DNA from: DASZTV01 sp035548055
GTDB taxonomy: Bacteria > Actinomycetota > Actinomycetes > JAFAQI01
Length of the DNA: 64,000 nt
Assembly: GCA_035548055.1 (NCBI GenBank)
Contig: DASZTL010000061.1
Span: forward strand, 1-64,000
Reading direction: 5' to 3'
The position numbers and the translations under genes were made by a program. Within the stretch, counting starts at the first letter, position 1; each line of letters begins with the position of its first letter. Shown here piece after piece: positions 20,526 to 29,260 of this stretch. The notes under the pieces are model-generated. The model was not told the origin of the DNA. It saw nothing but the letters and a program-made list of their open reading frames with translations, and made no database searches.

Positions 20526-21224
20526 CCGCGCTGCCCGCAGCCGCTCCTCCCGGAGCTCCGCGGCCTCGCGGTCGTCGACCGGTGTGAGGCTGCCGACCAC
20601 CTGCGTCAGCAGGTGATCCGCGAGTGCCGGGTTGCGGGCGAGCGCAGGTCCGTGGAGATACGTCGCGACCACGCTGCCTTGCACCGCGCCATCCACCGTG
20701 GCGGCGCCGTTGCCGACGCCGGATCGAACGACCCCTAGTGGTCGCGCGGCCGGTCCGAGGACGGTCCGACCGCCGTGGTTCTCGTATCCGGTGAGCACTC
20801 CGACGCCTTCTCGCGTCGCGTCGACGAGGAGCTCGCCGACGGCGCGTGGCCCCTCGAGACGATCGGTGCGGCAGTCGATCAGGCCGAGACCGGGGCTGAC
20901 ATCGCCGTGGCCGTCCAACCATGTCTCACCGAGGATCTGGAAGCCGGCGCACACAGCCAGCATCGGCGCGCCGCGATCGGCGGCACGGCGCAACGAGCCG
21001 TCCGCGAGCTTGGACACCGCCAACGCCTGAGCGCTGTCTTCGCCACCGCCGAGGACGTAGATGTCGGCTTGCTGAGGCAGCGGTTGGTCGATCTCGACCG
21101 GCACGGCTTCGGCGGCTATGCCTCGCCAGCGCAGCCGCTCGGTGAGGACGACGGCGTTGCCGCTGTCGCCGTACGTTCCGAGCACCGCCGGGAAGACCAG
21201 CGCGATCCTGACCGGGTCAGCCAT
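20469..21224 (-). CDS. gatD: Lipid II isoglutaminyl synthase, glutaminase subunit GatD
   Basis: A 251-residue class I glutamine amidotransferase that releases ammonia for MurT, which amidates D-Glu in lipid II. The nucleophile is C92 in AVCAGFQILGE and the histidine is H191 in TYLHGPALARNP, both in GatD context; GTYGDSGNAVVL near residue 16-27 is a family signature. Start ATG 21224 overlaps the murT stop by 8 bp, so the upstream in-frame extension was rejected. The 3' end overlaps the convergent membrane-protein gene by 57 bp. Confidence 0.95.
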   Translation of the reverse strand: MADPVRIALVFPAVLGTYGDSGNAVVLTERLRWRGIAAEAVPVEIDQPLPQQADIYVLGGGEDSAQALAVSKLADGSLRRAADRGAPMLAVCAGFQILGETWLDGHGDVSPGLGLIDCRTDRLEGPRAVGELLVDATREGVGVLTGYENHGGRTVLGPAARPLGVVRSGVGNGAATVDGAVQGSVVATYLHGPALARNPALADHLLTQVVGSLTPVDDREAAELREERLRAARSAGRGMRRRQWRPPARDA

Positions 21225-22467
21225 CGCGGCCGACGCGTGTCTCAGCACCGCGGACCACTTTGCGGTACGTCTGGAACGCCGTGTAGTTGGCAAGAACCTC
21301 GACGGGGCCGAGGCGAGCCGCTGCCGTGAGGGCGGCGGCCGGGTCGTCGATGCGTTCGTGATCGACCCCCGCGTAGCGCAACCGGACCGCGACGTCGCGG
21401 GAGCGCTCCCCGGTGGCGACGGCGCGTCGTCCGGCCAGCTGTTCGAAGGGCACATCCCACAACCAGGACGGATCGCGGCCGTCGGCGGCACGCGCGTTGA
21501 CCGCGACGACCACTTGCTGTCGTTCGGCGGGAACCATCGTCAGCGCCTCGGTCCAGCCTGCCGGGTTCTTCGCGAGCAGCAACCGCACCGCCGAGCCCGC
21601 GTAGCTCGTTGACAGGTAGCGCCCTTCAACCGTGCGAATGCTCGTCATCGCGGCCAACGCGTCGGCGGCTGACACTCCCCACAACGATGCTGTCGCGGCA
21701 GCGAGGGCGGCGTTGCCGACGTTGACAGCCCCCGGCACGCCGAGGGTGACGTCGTGACCCTGCCCTTGCGGGTCGGTGACGGTCGAACCCTCGGCTCGCC
21801 AGCTCGGCACAGGACGGCGTAAGCCGCACGTGCTCGACCAGTCCGTTCCCGAGCGCGACAGCACGCCGCCGCACTCGGGGCACACGGAGGTGTCGTCGTG
21901 CCAGCGTTGGCCCGCCGCGACCCAGACGATGTCGGGAGCAGCACTGGCCGCCCAGACGACGAGGGGATCGTCGCAATTGGCGATCACTGTCGGGGCGGCG
22001 ACGCCGGTCAGCGCGTCGCGCCAGATCCCGGCGAGCCGGCGCACCTCCGCGTAGCGGTCGAGCTGGTCGCGACTCAGGTTGAGCAGCGTGACGGCGCGCG
22101 GGTGGACCGCTTCGATCACCTGCGGCACGAACGGCTCGTCGACCTCGAGGACGCCCCGGCGAGGGGCGCGGTCGCGGGCGAGCGCCGCGGTCAGGCCGCT
22201 CGGGAGGTTCGCGCCGCCGGCGTTGCTGACGACCGGTCCGAGAGTCTCGAGCGCCGCAACCAGGAATGACCGCGTCGTGGTCTTCCCGTTGGTGCCGGTG
22301 ACCAGGGCGAGGTCCCGTCCGCCGGCGGCGTGCTCCAGGGCACGTGGGTCGATCGCGAGGGTGATCCGGCCGCCGACCGTCGTGCCATCGCCCTGGCGGG
22401 TGATGCGAGAGAGAGCGGCCGCCGCGGAGCCGGCCGCTCGTGCGAGCGCGTATCGGGCGCTCGTCAC
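21217..22467 (-). CDS. murT: Lipid II isoglutaminyl synthase, ligase subunit MurT
   Basis: A 416-residue Mur-ligase-like protein (Mur ligase middle domain plus DUF1727) that uses ATP to activate the D-glutamate carboxylate of lipid II. The P-loop GTNGKTTT is at about 58-65. A zinc-ribbon insert is present but atypical: C196 and C199 form one pair, while the second pair is S211 and C214, so one cysteine is missing. The start overlaps the stop of the small membrane gene by 4 bp. It acts with GatD at the cytoplasmic face of the membrane. Confidence 0.95.
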   Translation of the reverse strand: MTSARYALARAAGSAAAALSRITRQGDGTTVGGRITLAIDPRALEHAAGGRDLALVTGTNGKTTTRSFLVAALETLGPVVSNAGGANLPSGLTAALARDRAPRRGVLEVDEPFVPQVIEAVHPRAVTLLNLSRDQLDRYAEVRRLAGIWRDALTGVAAPTVIANCDDPLVVWAASAAPDIVWVAAGQRWHDDTSVCPECGGVLSRSGTDWSSTCGLRRPVPSWRAEGSTVTDPQGQGHDVTLGVPGAVNVGNAALAAATASLWGVSAADALAAMTSIRTVEGRYLSTSYAGSAVRLLLAKNPAGWTEALTMVPAERQQVVVAVNARAADGRDPSWLWDVPFEQLAGRRAVATGERSRDVAVRLRYAGVDHERIDDPAAALTAAARLGPVEVLANYTAFQTYRKVVRGAETRVGRDG

Positions 22468-22661
22468 CCCTTGACGTTGTAGCGGGCGATGTAGACGATC
22501 GTCGCGTAGCAGGCGCCGGTGAGCGCCGCAGCGATCGGCCAGACGGTACGCATCACCTTCGGGTGCGCGCTGGCGAGGATCTTCGAGATGAAGTGGCCGA
22601 CGACCAGCAGCAGCACGCTGAATCCGGCCATGACGAACACGAACTTGTCCTCGGTGGTCAC
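22464..22661 (-). CDS. Small two-helix membrane protein
   Basis: A 65-residue protein with two hydrophobic segments (about 7-30 and 39-58) joined by a short basic loop ILASAHPKVMRT. It overlaps the GH15 gene upstream and murT downstream by 4 bp each (ATGA-type), so all four genes of this cluster are probably translated together. No known family is recognised. Its place directly before murT suggests a link to envelope synthesis, but that is inference. Confidence 0.8.
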   Translation of the reverse strand: MTTEDKFVFVMAGFSVLLLVVGHFISKILASAHPKVMRTVWPIAAALTGACYATIVYIARYNVKG

Positions 22662-24508
22662 GGCGACAGCCTATCGACGTCGTGACGGCGGTGATGACGC
22701 GGCTCGCGCCGCGACACCCGTCCGACTTTGGCGCCGGTCGTCGACAGCGCTCGGGCGGTGTTCACCAGGGGCACGTGGCTGAAGGCTTGCGGCGTGTTGC
22801 CGAGCTGGCGCTTCGCAATCGGGTCCCACTCCTCGGAGAGCAGCCCGACGTCGTTCCGTAGATCGAGAACGCGCTCGAAGGTCTCCCTCGCCCGGCGCTG
22901 TTCGCCGATCAGATGGAGATCGTCGGCCAGCCAGAGTGTGCAGGCGAGAAAGGCGCCCTCCGCGCCGGCCAGGCCGTCGGCTGCCTGCGTCGTGTCGTAG
23001 CGCAACACGAAGCCGTCATGGGTGAGCTCACGTGCAATGGTCTCGACCGTGCCCACCACCCGCCGGTCGGTCGGGGGCAGGAACCCGACCTGCGGGATCA
23101 ACAAGGTCGCGGCGTCGAGTCCGGGCGATCCGTACGACTGGGTGAAGGTGCCTCGATCGGCGTCATACCCGTTCGCGCACACTTCGGCGTGGATTTCGTC
23201 GCGGGCTGCCTTCCAGCGCTCCACCGGTCCGTCCAGGCCGAACCGTTCGACGGCCATGACGGCGCGGTCGAAGCCGACCCAGGCCATCACCTTCGAGTGC
23301 ACGAACTGCCGCGGGTCGCCGCGCATCTCCCACAGTGACTGGTCCGGCGCGGCCCAGCGCCCTTCGAGCTCGTCGAGGACCACCTTCTGCACGTCCCACG
23401 CCGCATCCATCGTGGAGAGTCCGGACACCCGGTCGAGGTGAAGTGCGTCGAGCAGCTCGCCGTACACGTCGAGCTGAAACTGCCCGGACGCCTCGTTACC
23501 GATACGCACCGGCGTCGAGCCCTCGTAGCCGCTCAGCCATGGCAGCGTCAACTCGGTGAGTCGGCGTTCGCCGCCGATGCCATACATGATCTGCATGTCC
23601 CTCGCGCCGCCGGCGACCGCGCGAAGCAGCCACTCGCGCCATGCCTTGGCTTCCTCGGTGCAACCGGCGTACAACAGCGCTTGGAGGGTCATTGTCGCGT
23701 CGCGCAGCCAGCAGAACCGGTAGTCCCAGTTGCGCTCGCCGCCGATGGCTTCGGGTAGAGAGGTGGTCGCTGCCGCCACGATGCCGCCGGTGGGTCGGTA
23801 GGTCAGCGCCTTCAGCACCGCGAGCGAGCGGATCACGGCGTCGCGCCATTCGCCGTCGTAGTGGCAGCGGGCCACCCACTCGGTCCACTCCGTCTCGGTG
23901 TCGCGGAGGGCCTGCTCGGCGTCCACCGAACGTGGAGCCCGCAGGTGAGAGGCCTGCCACGTCAGCACGAACGGAACGCGCTCGCCGGCTCGGATCGTGA
24001 ACCGGGCCCGATGCGACGTCCCTTCCGGCTCCAGCCGGATCGGACCCCGCAGGCAGAGCGAGTCGGGTCCGGCGATCATTCGCAGCCAGTCGTCGACCCG
24101 GCGCACCCACGGGACGATCCCGCCATAGTCGAACCGGACGCGGATCGTGGTCTCCATCTCCACCTGGCCGGAGACGCCTTCGACGATCCGCACGACATCG
24201 GGCGCCTCGCCGCGCGGCGGCATGAAGTCGATCACGCGCACGGTCCCGGCCGTGGTCTCCCACTCGGTCTCGAGGATCATCGTCTCGCCCCGGTATCGGC
24301 GACGCGTGCAGTCGCCGGCCCCGGCGGGCGCCAGCTGCCAGGAGCCGTTGTCTTCCGTGCCGAGCAGCGCGGCGAAGCAGGCGCCGGAGTCGAATCGGGG
24401 AAAGCAGAGCCAGTCGATCGAGCCCTTGCGGCTGATGAGCGCTGCGGTGTGCATGTCGCCGAGCAGGGCGTAGCTCTCGATTGGCTCCTGACGTGGCCGA
24501 TCACTCAT
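22658..24508 (-). CDS. Glycoside hydrolase family 15 enzyme (trehalase/glucoamylase-like)
   Basis: A 616-residue GH15 enzyme. The N-terminus SYALLGDMHTAALISRKGSI and the core IGGERNWDYRFCWLRDA around residues 266-282 are characteristic. The C-terminal SEEWDP near 570 carries a likely catalytic glutamate. Related actinobacterial proteins such as Rv2402 act as trehalases; glucoamylase activity is the alternative. No signal peptide, so cytosolic. Start ATG 24508 chosen by homology-like N-terminus; longer upstream frame is a shadow. It is the first gene of a minus-strand set with the small membrane protein, murT and gatD. Confidence 0.93.
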   Translation of the reverse strand: MSDRPRQEPIESYALLGDMHTAALISRKGSIDWLCFPRFDSGACFAALLGTEDNGSWQLAPAGAGDCTRRRYRGETMILETEWETTAGTVRVIDFMPPRGEAPDVVRIVEGVSGQVEMETTIRVRFDYGGIVPWVRRVDDWLRMIAGPDSLCLRGPIRLEPEGTSHRARFTIRAGERVPFVLTWQASHLRAPRSVDAEQALRDTETEWTEWVARCHYDGEWRDAVIRSLAVLKALTYRPTGGIVAAATTSLPEAIGGERNWDYRFCWLRDATMTLQALLYAGCTEEAKAWREWLLRAVAGGARDMQIMYGIGGERRLTELTLPWLSGYEGSTPVRIGNEASGQFQLDVYGELLDALHLDRVSGLSTMDAAWDVQKVVLDELEGRWAAPDQSLWEMRGDPRQFVHSKVMAWVGFDRAVMAVERFGLDGPVERWKAARDEIHAEVCANGYDADRGTFTQSYGSPGLDAATLLIPQVGFLPPTDRRVVGTVETIARELTHDGFVLRYDTTQAADGLAGAEGAFLACTLWLADDLHLIGEQRRARETFERVLDLRNDVGLLSEEWDPIAKRQLGNTPQAFSHVPLVNTARALSTTGAKVGRVSRREPRHHRRHDVDRLSP

Positions 24509-24558
24509 ACCCGTAGGCTTCCACGCACCGGGGCCGGTCGCACTTGGAGGTACGCACG

Positions 24559-24897
24559 ATGGTGGCGCGCCGCCTCGTATCGATCGCTTCTGCCGTCGCC
24601 ATCGCGGCGGCAGTGTCGGGCTGCAACGCCGCCGCACTGTCGAAGCGCGAGATGGTCGTCCACTTCGATCCGTCGGCCACCACCGAGCAACACCGGGCGG
24701 CCCTTGACGCGTGTGCTCACGTGACGACCGCGGCGACGCCTGAGCCATTCAGCACGACCGGGCCGGTCTCGAACCAGATCAACAACGTGCGGTACCGCAT
24801 CGATCATGCGAACGACCGCGACATCGCTCTGCTCACGACCTGTCTCAGCAAGCAGCCGGGCGTGATCGGCGAAGACATCCCTGACCTTTCGAACTGA
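24559..24897 (+). CDS. Small lipoprotein, unknown function
   Basis: A 112-residue product with a short signal peptide ending in AVSGC, so C22 is the likely lipidated cysteine. The mature part has two further cysteines (in DACAHV and TTCLSK) that could form a disulfide, and FSTTGPVSNQINNVRYRID. No family recognised. ATG 24559 is preceded by GGAGG at 8 nt, which decides the start. It is divergent from the GH15 gene with only 50 bp between starts. Confidence 0.8.
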   Translation: MVARRLVSIASAVAIAAAVSGCNAAALSKREMVVHFDPSATTEQHRAALDACAHVTTAATPEPFSTTGPVSNQINNVRYRIDHANDRDIALLTTCLSKQPGVIGEDIPDLSN

Positions 24898-24931
24898 GTA
24901 CGCCGTTCGGCCGCCAACCGAGGCTGAACGG

Positions 24932-25141
24932 CTAGGCCGCGCCCCGGATCGCGTCGTCGTCGAGGAGCCCTAGGGCGCTGAGCAGCTCTCGCGCCTCATC
25001 GACAGTCTCGGAGCTGCGGCAGACCGTCAGCGCCGCGCGTCGTCGCTGCTCCGGCGAGAGCGGGGCGAGGGTGAAGTCGGTGAGCAACGTCTCGCGGCGC
25101 GGTTCGCTGCTTCGGGGGGCGTGCGCGGTCCGTGTCGTCAT
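24932..25141 (-). CDS. Small hypothetical protein
   Basis: A 69-residue product, Arg/Ala-rich at the start, with a C-terminal helix VDEARELLSALGLLDD that recurs in small actinobacterial proteins of unknown role. Single cysteine in TVCRSS. Coding is plausible but not certain. An 8-bp perfect inverted repeat sits directly against its start codon (25142-25175) and could control translation or bind a regulator. Confidence 0.6.
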   Translation of the reverse strand: MTTRTAHAPRSSEPRRETLLTDFTLAPLSPEQRRRAALTVCRSSETVDEARELLSALGLLDDDAIRGAA

Positions 25142-25175
25142 GGTGTGACCTTCGTCTGCCCACCTGAGTCACACC
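25142..25175. promoter_or_regulatory. Inverted repeat at the start of the small hypothetical gene
   Basis: GGTGTGAC (25142-25149) and GTCACACC (25168-25175) are perfect inverted repeats separated by 18 nt, touching the start codon of the minus-strand gene at 25141. In its transcript the hairpin would cover the region of the ribosome site. The other side faces the permease operon start at 25317. It could also be an operator. The rest of the 175-bp gap shows nothing I can name. Confidence 0.5.
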
Positions 25176-25316
25176 TGAAAACCTCGACCGTCGCATCTGT
25201 TGGCCACGACTGATGACACGCAGCTCCGATAAGACGCGCCAGCTCGCGCTCTGGGTGTGTAGCGCCTCCGGCGTGGTTAGCATCCGGATCAACATCACCG
25301 GGAAGGTTGTCGGCCT

Positions 25317-26735
25317 ATGACATCGGTGCGCGACGACACGGGCTTGTCGGCCACCACTGAGATCCGGGAAGGCGACTACGGCGAGAAGATCGCCGTCATC
25401 GAGCCCGGCGGCGCCGAGTTCATCCCACTCGGGGAACGCCACGGGACGCCGTCACGGCTGTTCTGGACCTGGATGTCGCCGAACTTCGAGTTCGCGACCG
25501 TCTTCCTCGGGGTCCTGGCCGTTGCCGCCTTCGGCCTGAGCTTCTGGCAGGCGGTAGCGGCGATCGTGCTCGGCACCGTCCTCGGGTCGGCGAGCCACGG
25601 TGTCTTGTCGGCTCGCGGTCCGCAGTACGGCGTACCGCAGATGATCTTGTCCCGGATCTCCTTCGGCTACTGGGGCAACGTGCTCCCAGCCGGCATCAAC
25701 GCGGTGATCGCAGGAATCGGCTGGTTCGCCGTCAACAGCGTGTCCGGCGCACTTGCCCTCGGCACGCTGATCCACCTCAACAAGTACGGCTGCCTCGTCA
25801 TCATCGTCCTGGCACAGATCGCGATCGCCCTTTATGGGCACAACCTGGTCCACCGCTTCGAGAAGGTGGCCTTCCCGCTCCTGGTCGTGTCGTTCGGTCT
25901 CGGCGCGATCTGGACGTTCAGCAAGGGCCACTACGGCGGCGCGGGGCACCCGATCCCGGGCGGCTTTCTCGTCGCCGTCGCCGCCACCTTCGGCTACGCG
26001 GCAGGCTGGAACCCGTATGCGAGCGACTACACCCGCTACATGGCGCCGACGTCCGACAAGAAGGCGACCGGCTGGTGGGCGGCAGTCGGCATCGGGCTGT
26101 CCTGCATCTTCCTCGAGATCGTGGGGGCAGCGTCGGCCACTGCGACCGGACTGAGCGGGCTCAACGGTCCGGCCGCATTCGTCTCTCCCTATCCGACGGT
26201 CGTCCGCGACCTCGTTCTGTTGTCGATCGCGGTCGGGGCGATTGCCGCCAACGCGATAAACATCTACTCGGGGTCCATGTCGTTCACGGCGGTCGGCTTC
26301 AAGATCCCGCTCCACCTGCGTCGCGCGCTGATCGCGGGTGTGTTCGGCGTCGCCGGGTTCGTCGTCGCGGCTGTCGGGCTCAACGACATCAGTAAGTACG
26401 AGAACTTCCTGCTGATCATCTCGTACTGGATCGGGCCATGGCTCGCGGTGTTCTTCGTCGATCAGCTGATCAACCGAGGCAACCACGCGGACGTTCTCTA
26501 CGACCGGCACCACACGAACTGGGCAGGACCGATCGCGATGGCTGTCGGCATGGCAGCTGCCATCGGCCTGTTCGCCGAACAGCCACCTCGCTACACGGCG
26601 TACGTTCCGGCGCATCATCCCGGCTGGGGCGACCTCACCTTCGAGGTCGGCTTCGTCGTCGCAGCAGCCTTGTACTTCGTCCTGTGCCGGACCGGGCTCG
26701 GGCCGAGGACGAAACGCGCGACGGTCCCTGAATGA
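25317..26735 (+). CDS. NCS1-family cytosine/purine permease
   Basis: A 472-residue nucleobase transporter with about 12 hydrophobic segments. The first helices show the NCS1 pattern (WMSPNFEFATVFLGVLAV, then GSASHGVLSARGPQYGVPQM). Family members bring in cytosine, purines or related bases with cations. Next to it, overlapping as ATGA, are a cytosine deaminase and then uracil phosphoribosyltransferase, which makes cytosine the likely substrate. ATG 25317 has GGAAGG about 10 nt upstream. Confidence 0.92.
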   Translation: MTSVRDDTGLSATTEIREGDYGEKIAVIEPGGAEFIPLGERHGTPSRLFWTWMSPNFEFATVFLGVLAVAAFGLSFWQAVAAIVLGTVLGSASHGVLSARGPQYGVPQMILSRISFGYWGNVLPAGINAVIAGIGWFAVNSVSGALALGTLIHLNKYGCLVIIVLAQIAIALYGHNLVHRFEKVAFPLLVVSFGLGAIWTFSKGHYGGAGHPIPGGFLVAVAATFGYAAGWNPYASDYTRYMAPTSDKKATGWWAAVGIGLSCIFLEIVGAASATATGLSGLNGPAAFVSPYPTVVRDLVLLSIAVGAIAANAINIYSGSMSFTAVGFKIPLHLRRALIAGVFGVAGFVVAAVGLNDISKYENFLLIISYWIGPWLAVFFVDQLINRGNHADVLYDRHHTNWAGPIAMAVGMAAAIGLFAEQPPRYTAYVPAHHPGWGDLTFEVGFVVAAALYFVLCRTGLGPRTKRATVPE

Positions 26736-27193
26736 CGCTCTCCGGCGCCGACCGGCGTTGGCTCGACGTGGCGCTCGCCGAGGCTCGTGCCGGTCTCGAC
26801 GAGGGCGGCGTGCCGATCGGCGCGGCGTTGGTCGCCGACGGGAACCTGCTCGCGGGTGGACACAACCGCCGGGTGCAGCGGGACAGCGCGATCCACCACG
26901 GCGAGACAAACGCGCTCGAGAACGCCGGTCGTCAACCGGCGCGGGTCTATCGACGGTCGACGATGTACACCACGTTGTCACCGTGTGACATGTGCGCCGG
27001 CGCGATCCTGCTCTACGGCATCCCGCGGGTGGTGATCGGCGAGAACGCGACATTCATGGGTTCCGAGGCACACCTTCGCAGCCGCGGCGTCGAGGTGGTG
27101 GTCGCCGACGACGAGGAGTGCAAGACGCTGATGCGGCAGTTCATCGCTGCCAACCCGGCGCTGTGGAACGAGGACATCGGGGAGGAAGGTTGA
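26732..27193 (+). CDS. Cytosine deaminase, fungal (Fcy1) type
   Basis: A 153-residue zinc deaminase of the cytidine-deaminase fold converting cytosine to uracil. The zinc and catalytic residues are H56 and E58 in HHGET and C85/C88 in SPCDMC. The run LSPCDMCAGAILLYGIPR and the tail LWNEDIGEE resemble yeast Fcy1 closely, unlike bacterial CodA, which is an amidohydrolase of another fold. Position between a permease and upp supports cytosine as substrate. Guanine or tRNA deamination is less likely because of the Fcy1-like C-terminus. Confidence 0.92.
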   Translation: MTLSGADRRWLDVALAEARAGLDEGGVPIGAALVADGNLLAGGHNRRVQRDSAIHHGETNALENAGRQPARVYRRSTMYTTLSPCDMCAGAILLYGIPRVVIGENATFMGSEAHLRSRGVEVVVADDEECKTLMRQFIAANPALWNEDIGEEG

Positions 27194-27197
27194 GCCG

Positions 27198-27845
27198 GTG
27201 AAGATCACCGTGGTCGACCACCCCGTAGTCGCCGCAAAGCTGAGCACCTTGCGGGACGAATCGACCCCTGCACCGGTGTTTCGGCGGCTGGTCGACGACC
27301 TCGTCACGCTTCTCGCCTACGAGGCGACGCGATCCGTGTCGGTCGAGCCGATGCCGATCACCACACCGTTGGCGGTCACGGAAGGGGTGCGGCTCACCAT
27401 GCCGCCGCCGCTCGTCGTCCCGGTGCTGCGAGCCGGTGTCGGCATGCTTGACGGCATGGTCCGCCTGCTGCCCGCCGCCGAGGTGGGATTCGCCGGCCTG
27501 GTCCGCGATGAACGGACAGCCCAGGCCTCCTGGTACGCCGATCGGCTTCCCGAGGATGCCGCCGGCCGTGACGTGTTCGTGCTCGACCCGATGCTCGCGA
27601 CCGGTGGGACGCTGGTTGCCGTCGTCGAGGTGCTGCTCGCCCGTGGTGCCCGGACCGTCACGTGCGTCTGCCTGCTCGCGGCCCCGGAAGGCGTCGACCG
27701 GGTCGAGACGGCCTTCCCCGACGACACGGTTCGCCTCGTGGTCGCCGCAGTCGACGACCGCCTCGACGAGCGCTCCTACATCGTTCCGGGGCTCGGCGAC
27801 GCCGGCGACCGGCTCTTCGGCAGCGCACCCAGCACGAGCGGCTGA
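27198..27845 (+). CDS. upp: Uracil phosphoribosyltransferase
   Basis: A 215-residue enzyme making UMP from uracil and PRPP. The PRPP-binding motif VLDPMLATGGTL is near 128-139, and the C-terminal uracil-binding region ERSYIVPGLGDAGDR near 192-206 is intact. It lies 4 bp after the deaminase, so uracil produced there can be salvaged directly. GTG start with GGAGGA upstream. Normal length for bacterial Upp. Confidence 0.96.
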   Translation: MKITVVDHPVVAAKLSTLRDESTPAPVFRRLVDDLVTLLAYEATRSVSVEPMPITTPLAVTEGVRLTMPPPLVVPVLRAGVGMLDGMVRLLPAAEVGFAGLVRDERTAQASWYADRLPEDAAGRDVFVLDPMLATGGTLVAVVEVLLARGARTVTCVCLLAAPEGVDRVETAFPDDTVRLVVAAVDDRLDERSYIVPGLGDAGDRLFGSAPSTSG

Positions 27846-27854
27846 GACGATGGA

Positions 27855-29039
27855 GTGGTGCGGTACCCGCTGTTCCTCGATCTGACCGGGCGACGTGTCG
27901 TCGTCGTCGGCGGCGGGCGGGTCGCTGCCCGCCGCTTGCCCGGCCTGCTCGCGGCCGGGGCGCGGGTGCTGGTGGTCGCGCCGGAGATCGCGCCCGATCT
28001 CGCCGCCCAGAGTGCGGACCTGGCCCGGCGCTCGTATGAGCCCCCCGACATCGACGGCGCCTGGTTGGTCTTCGCGTGCACCGACGACGCGGCCGTCAAT
28101 GCCCGCGTCTCCGCGGACGCTGAGGAACGTGGCATCTGGTGCGTGAGGGCGGACGACGCCAGCAGCTCCGCGGCGTGGCGACCGGCGGCCACAGCGATCG
28201 ACGACCTCACGGTGGCCGTAAGTGCCGGGGGAGACCCGGGCCAAGCCGCAGAGCTTCGCGACCTGATCGAGAACGCGCTGCGCAGTGGGACGCTGGCCCC
28301 CCGTCGGCGGCGACCCGGGGAGGGTCGCGTGACCCTCGTCGGCGGCGGCCCGGGCGATCCGGATCTGATGACTCTCAAGGGCATGCGAGCGCTACAAGAT
28401 GCCGACGTGATCGTCACCGACCGGCTCGGTCCGACGGGGTTGCTCGACGGGCTGCACGCCGAGATCGAGATCGTCGACGTCGGCAAGACTCCGGGGGGCC
28501 ATGCTGCGGAGCAGGCCGACATCAACGCTCTGCTGATCGAGCGAGCCCGAGCCGGTCAGCGAGTGGTCCGCCTCAAGGGTGGTGACCCGTTCGTGCTCGG
28601 CCGGGGGAGCGAGGAGGTCGACGCCTGCCTGGCTGGTGGCGTGGAGGTGGCGGTCGTTCCCGGGCTTACCAGCGCGACCGCGGCGGCGACCCTCGCCGGT
28701 ATCGCCCTCACCGAGCGCGGCGTCACGCAGCAGTTCGTCGTGGCGAGCGGCCATGTTCCGCCGGGCGACACGCGCTCGACCGTCGACTGGGCGTCGGTCG
28801 CGGCGGCCGACGCCACCCTGGTCCTCCTCATGGCGGTGGCGAACCTCGGCGCGATCGCGAACACACTCGTCGCGGGCGGTCGCGATCCGAAGACCGGTGC
28901 CGCAATCATCGAGAACGCATCGCTTCCCGCGCAGCGTGTAATCCGATGCAGGCTCGGGGAGCTTGCCGACGTCGCGCAGCGGCACGGCGTCGTACCACCG
29001 GCGGTCGTGATCGTCGGCGACGTCGTGCGCGTGGAGTAG
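27855..29039 (+). CDS. cysG: Sirohaem synthase-like fusion (Met8/SUMT domains)
   Basis: A 394-residue fusion. The N-terminal part has a dinucleotide motif VVVVGGGRVAARR near 14-26 (precorrin-2 dehydrogenase, Met8 type), and the C-terminal part from about residue 157 is a uroporphyrinogen-III methyltransferase with LVGGGPGDPDLMTLKG and RLKGGDPFVLGRGSEE. Together they make sirohydrochlorin for sulfite or nitrite reductase, or feed cobalamin synthesis. It starts 9 bp after upp and could share its transcript. GTG 27855 or GTG 27858 may be the start. A hairpin follows. Confidence 0.92.
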   Translation: MVRYPLFLDLTGRRVVVVGGGRVAARRLPGLLAAGARVLVVAPEIAPDLAAQSADLARRSYEPPDIDGAWLVFACTDDAAVNARVSADAEERGIWCVRADDASSSAAWRPAATAIDDLTVAVSAGGDPGQAAELRDLIENALRSGTLAPRRRRPGEGRVTLVGGGPGDPDLMTLKGMRALQDADVIVTDRLGPTGLLDGLHAEIEIVDVGKTPGGHAAEQADINALLIERARAGQRVVRLKGGDPFVLGRGSEEVDACLAGGVEVAVVPGLTSATAAATLAGIALTERGVTQQFVVASGHVPPGDTRSTVDWASVAAADATLVLLMAVANLGAIANTLVAGGRDPKTGAAIIENASLPAQRVIRCRLGELADVAQRHGVVPPAVVIVGDVVRVE

Positions 29040-29066
29040 CCGGACGAAGGGCGCTAGCGGTACGAA

Positions 29067-29123
29067 TCGGACCCCGGGCGATGCCGAACGGCCACGGGGG
29101 CAGCCGCCCGGCATCGCGTCCGA
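29067..29123. terminator. Hairpin after cysG
   Basis: A strong GC-rich stem: GCGATGCCG (29078-29086) with CGGCATCGC (29109-29117), extended by TCGGAC (29067-29072) with GTCCGA (29118-29123), with a 5-nt bulge on the left. It begins 28 bp after the stop, without a U-tract. The remaining gap to dodecin shows no gene. Confidence 0.55.
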
Positions 29124-29260
29124 GAGCGTCGAGCGCCGGATCCCCCCGCAGATCGCGTGTCCGCTAGGCGCTGTTCACTAGCCTGCCAGGTTCGAAGGTG
29201 CGACGTCCATAGATAGCGTCGTCGTTGTTGATCTTCGTTGTGTCGAGAAGGGACGAAGTC

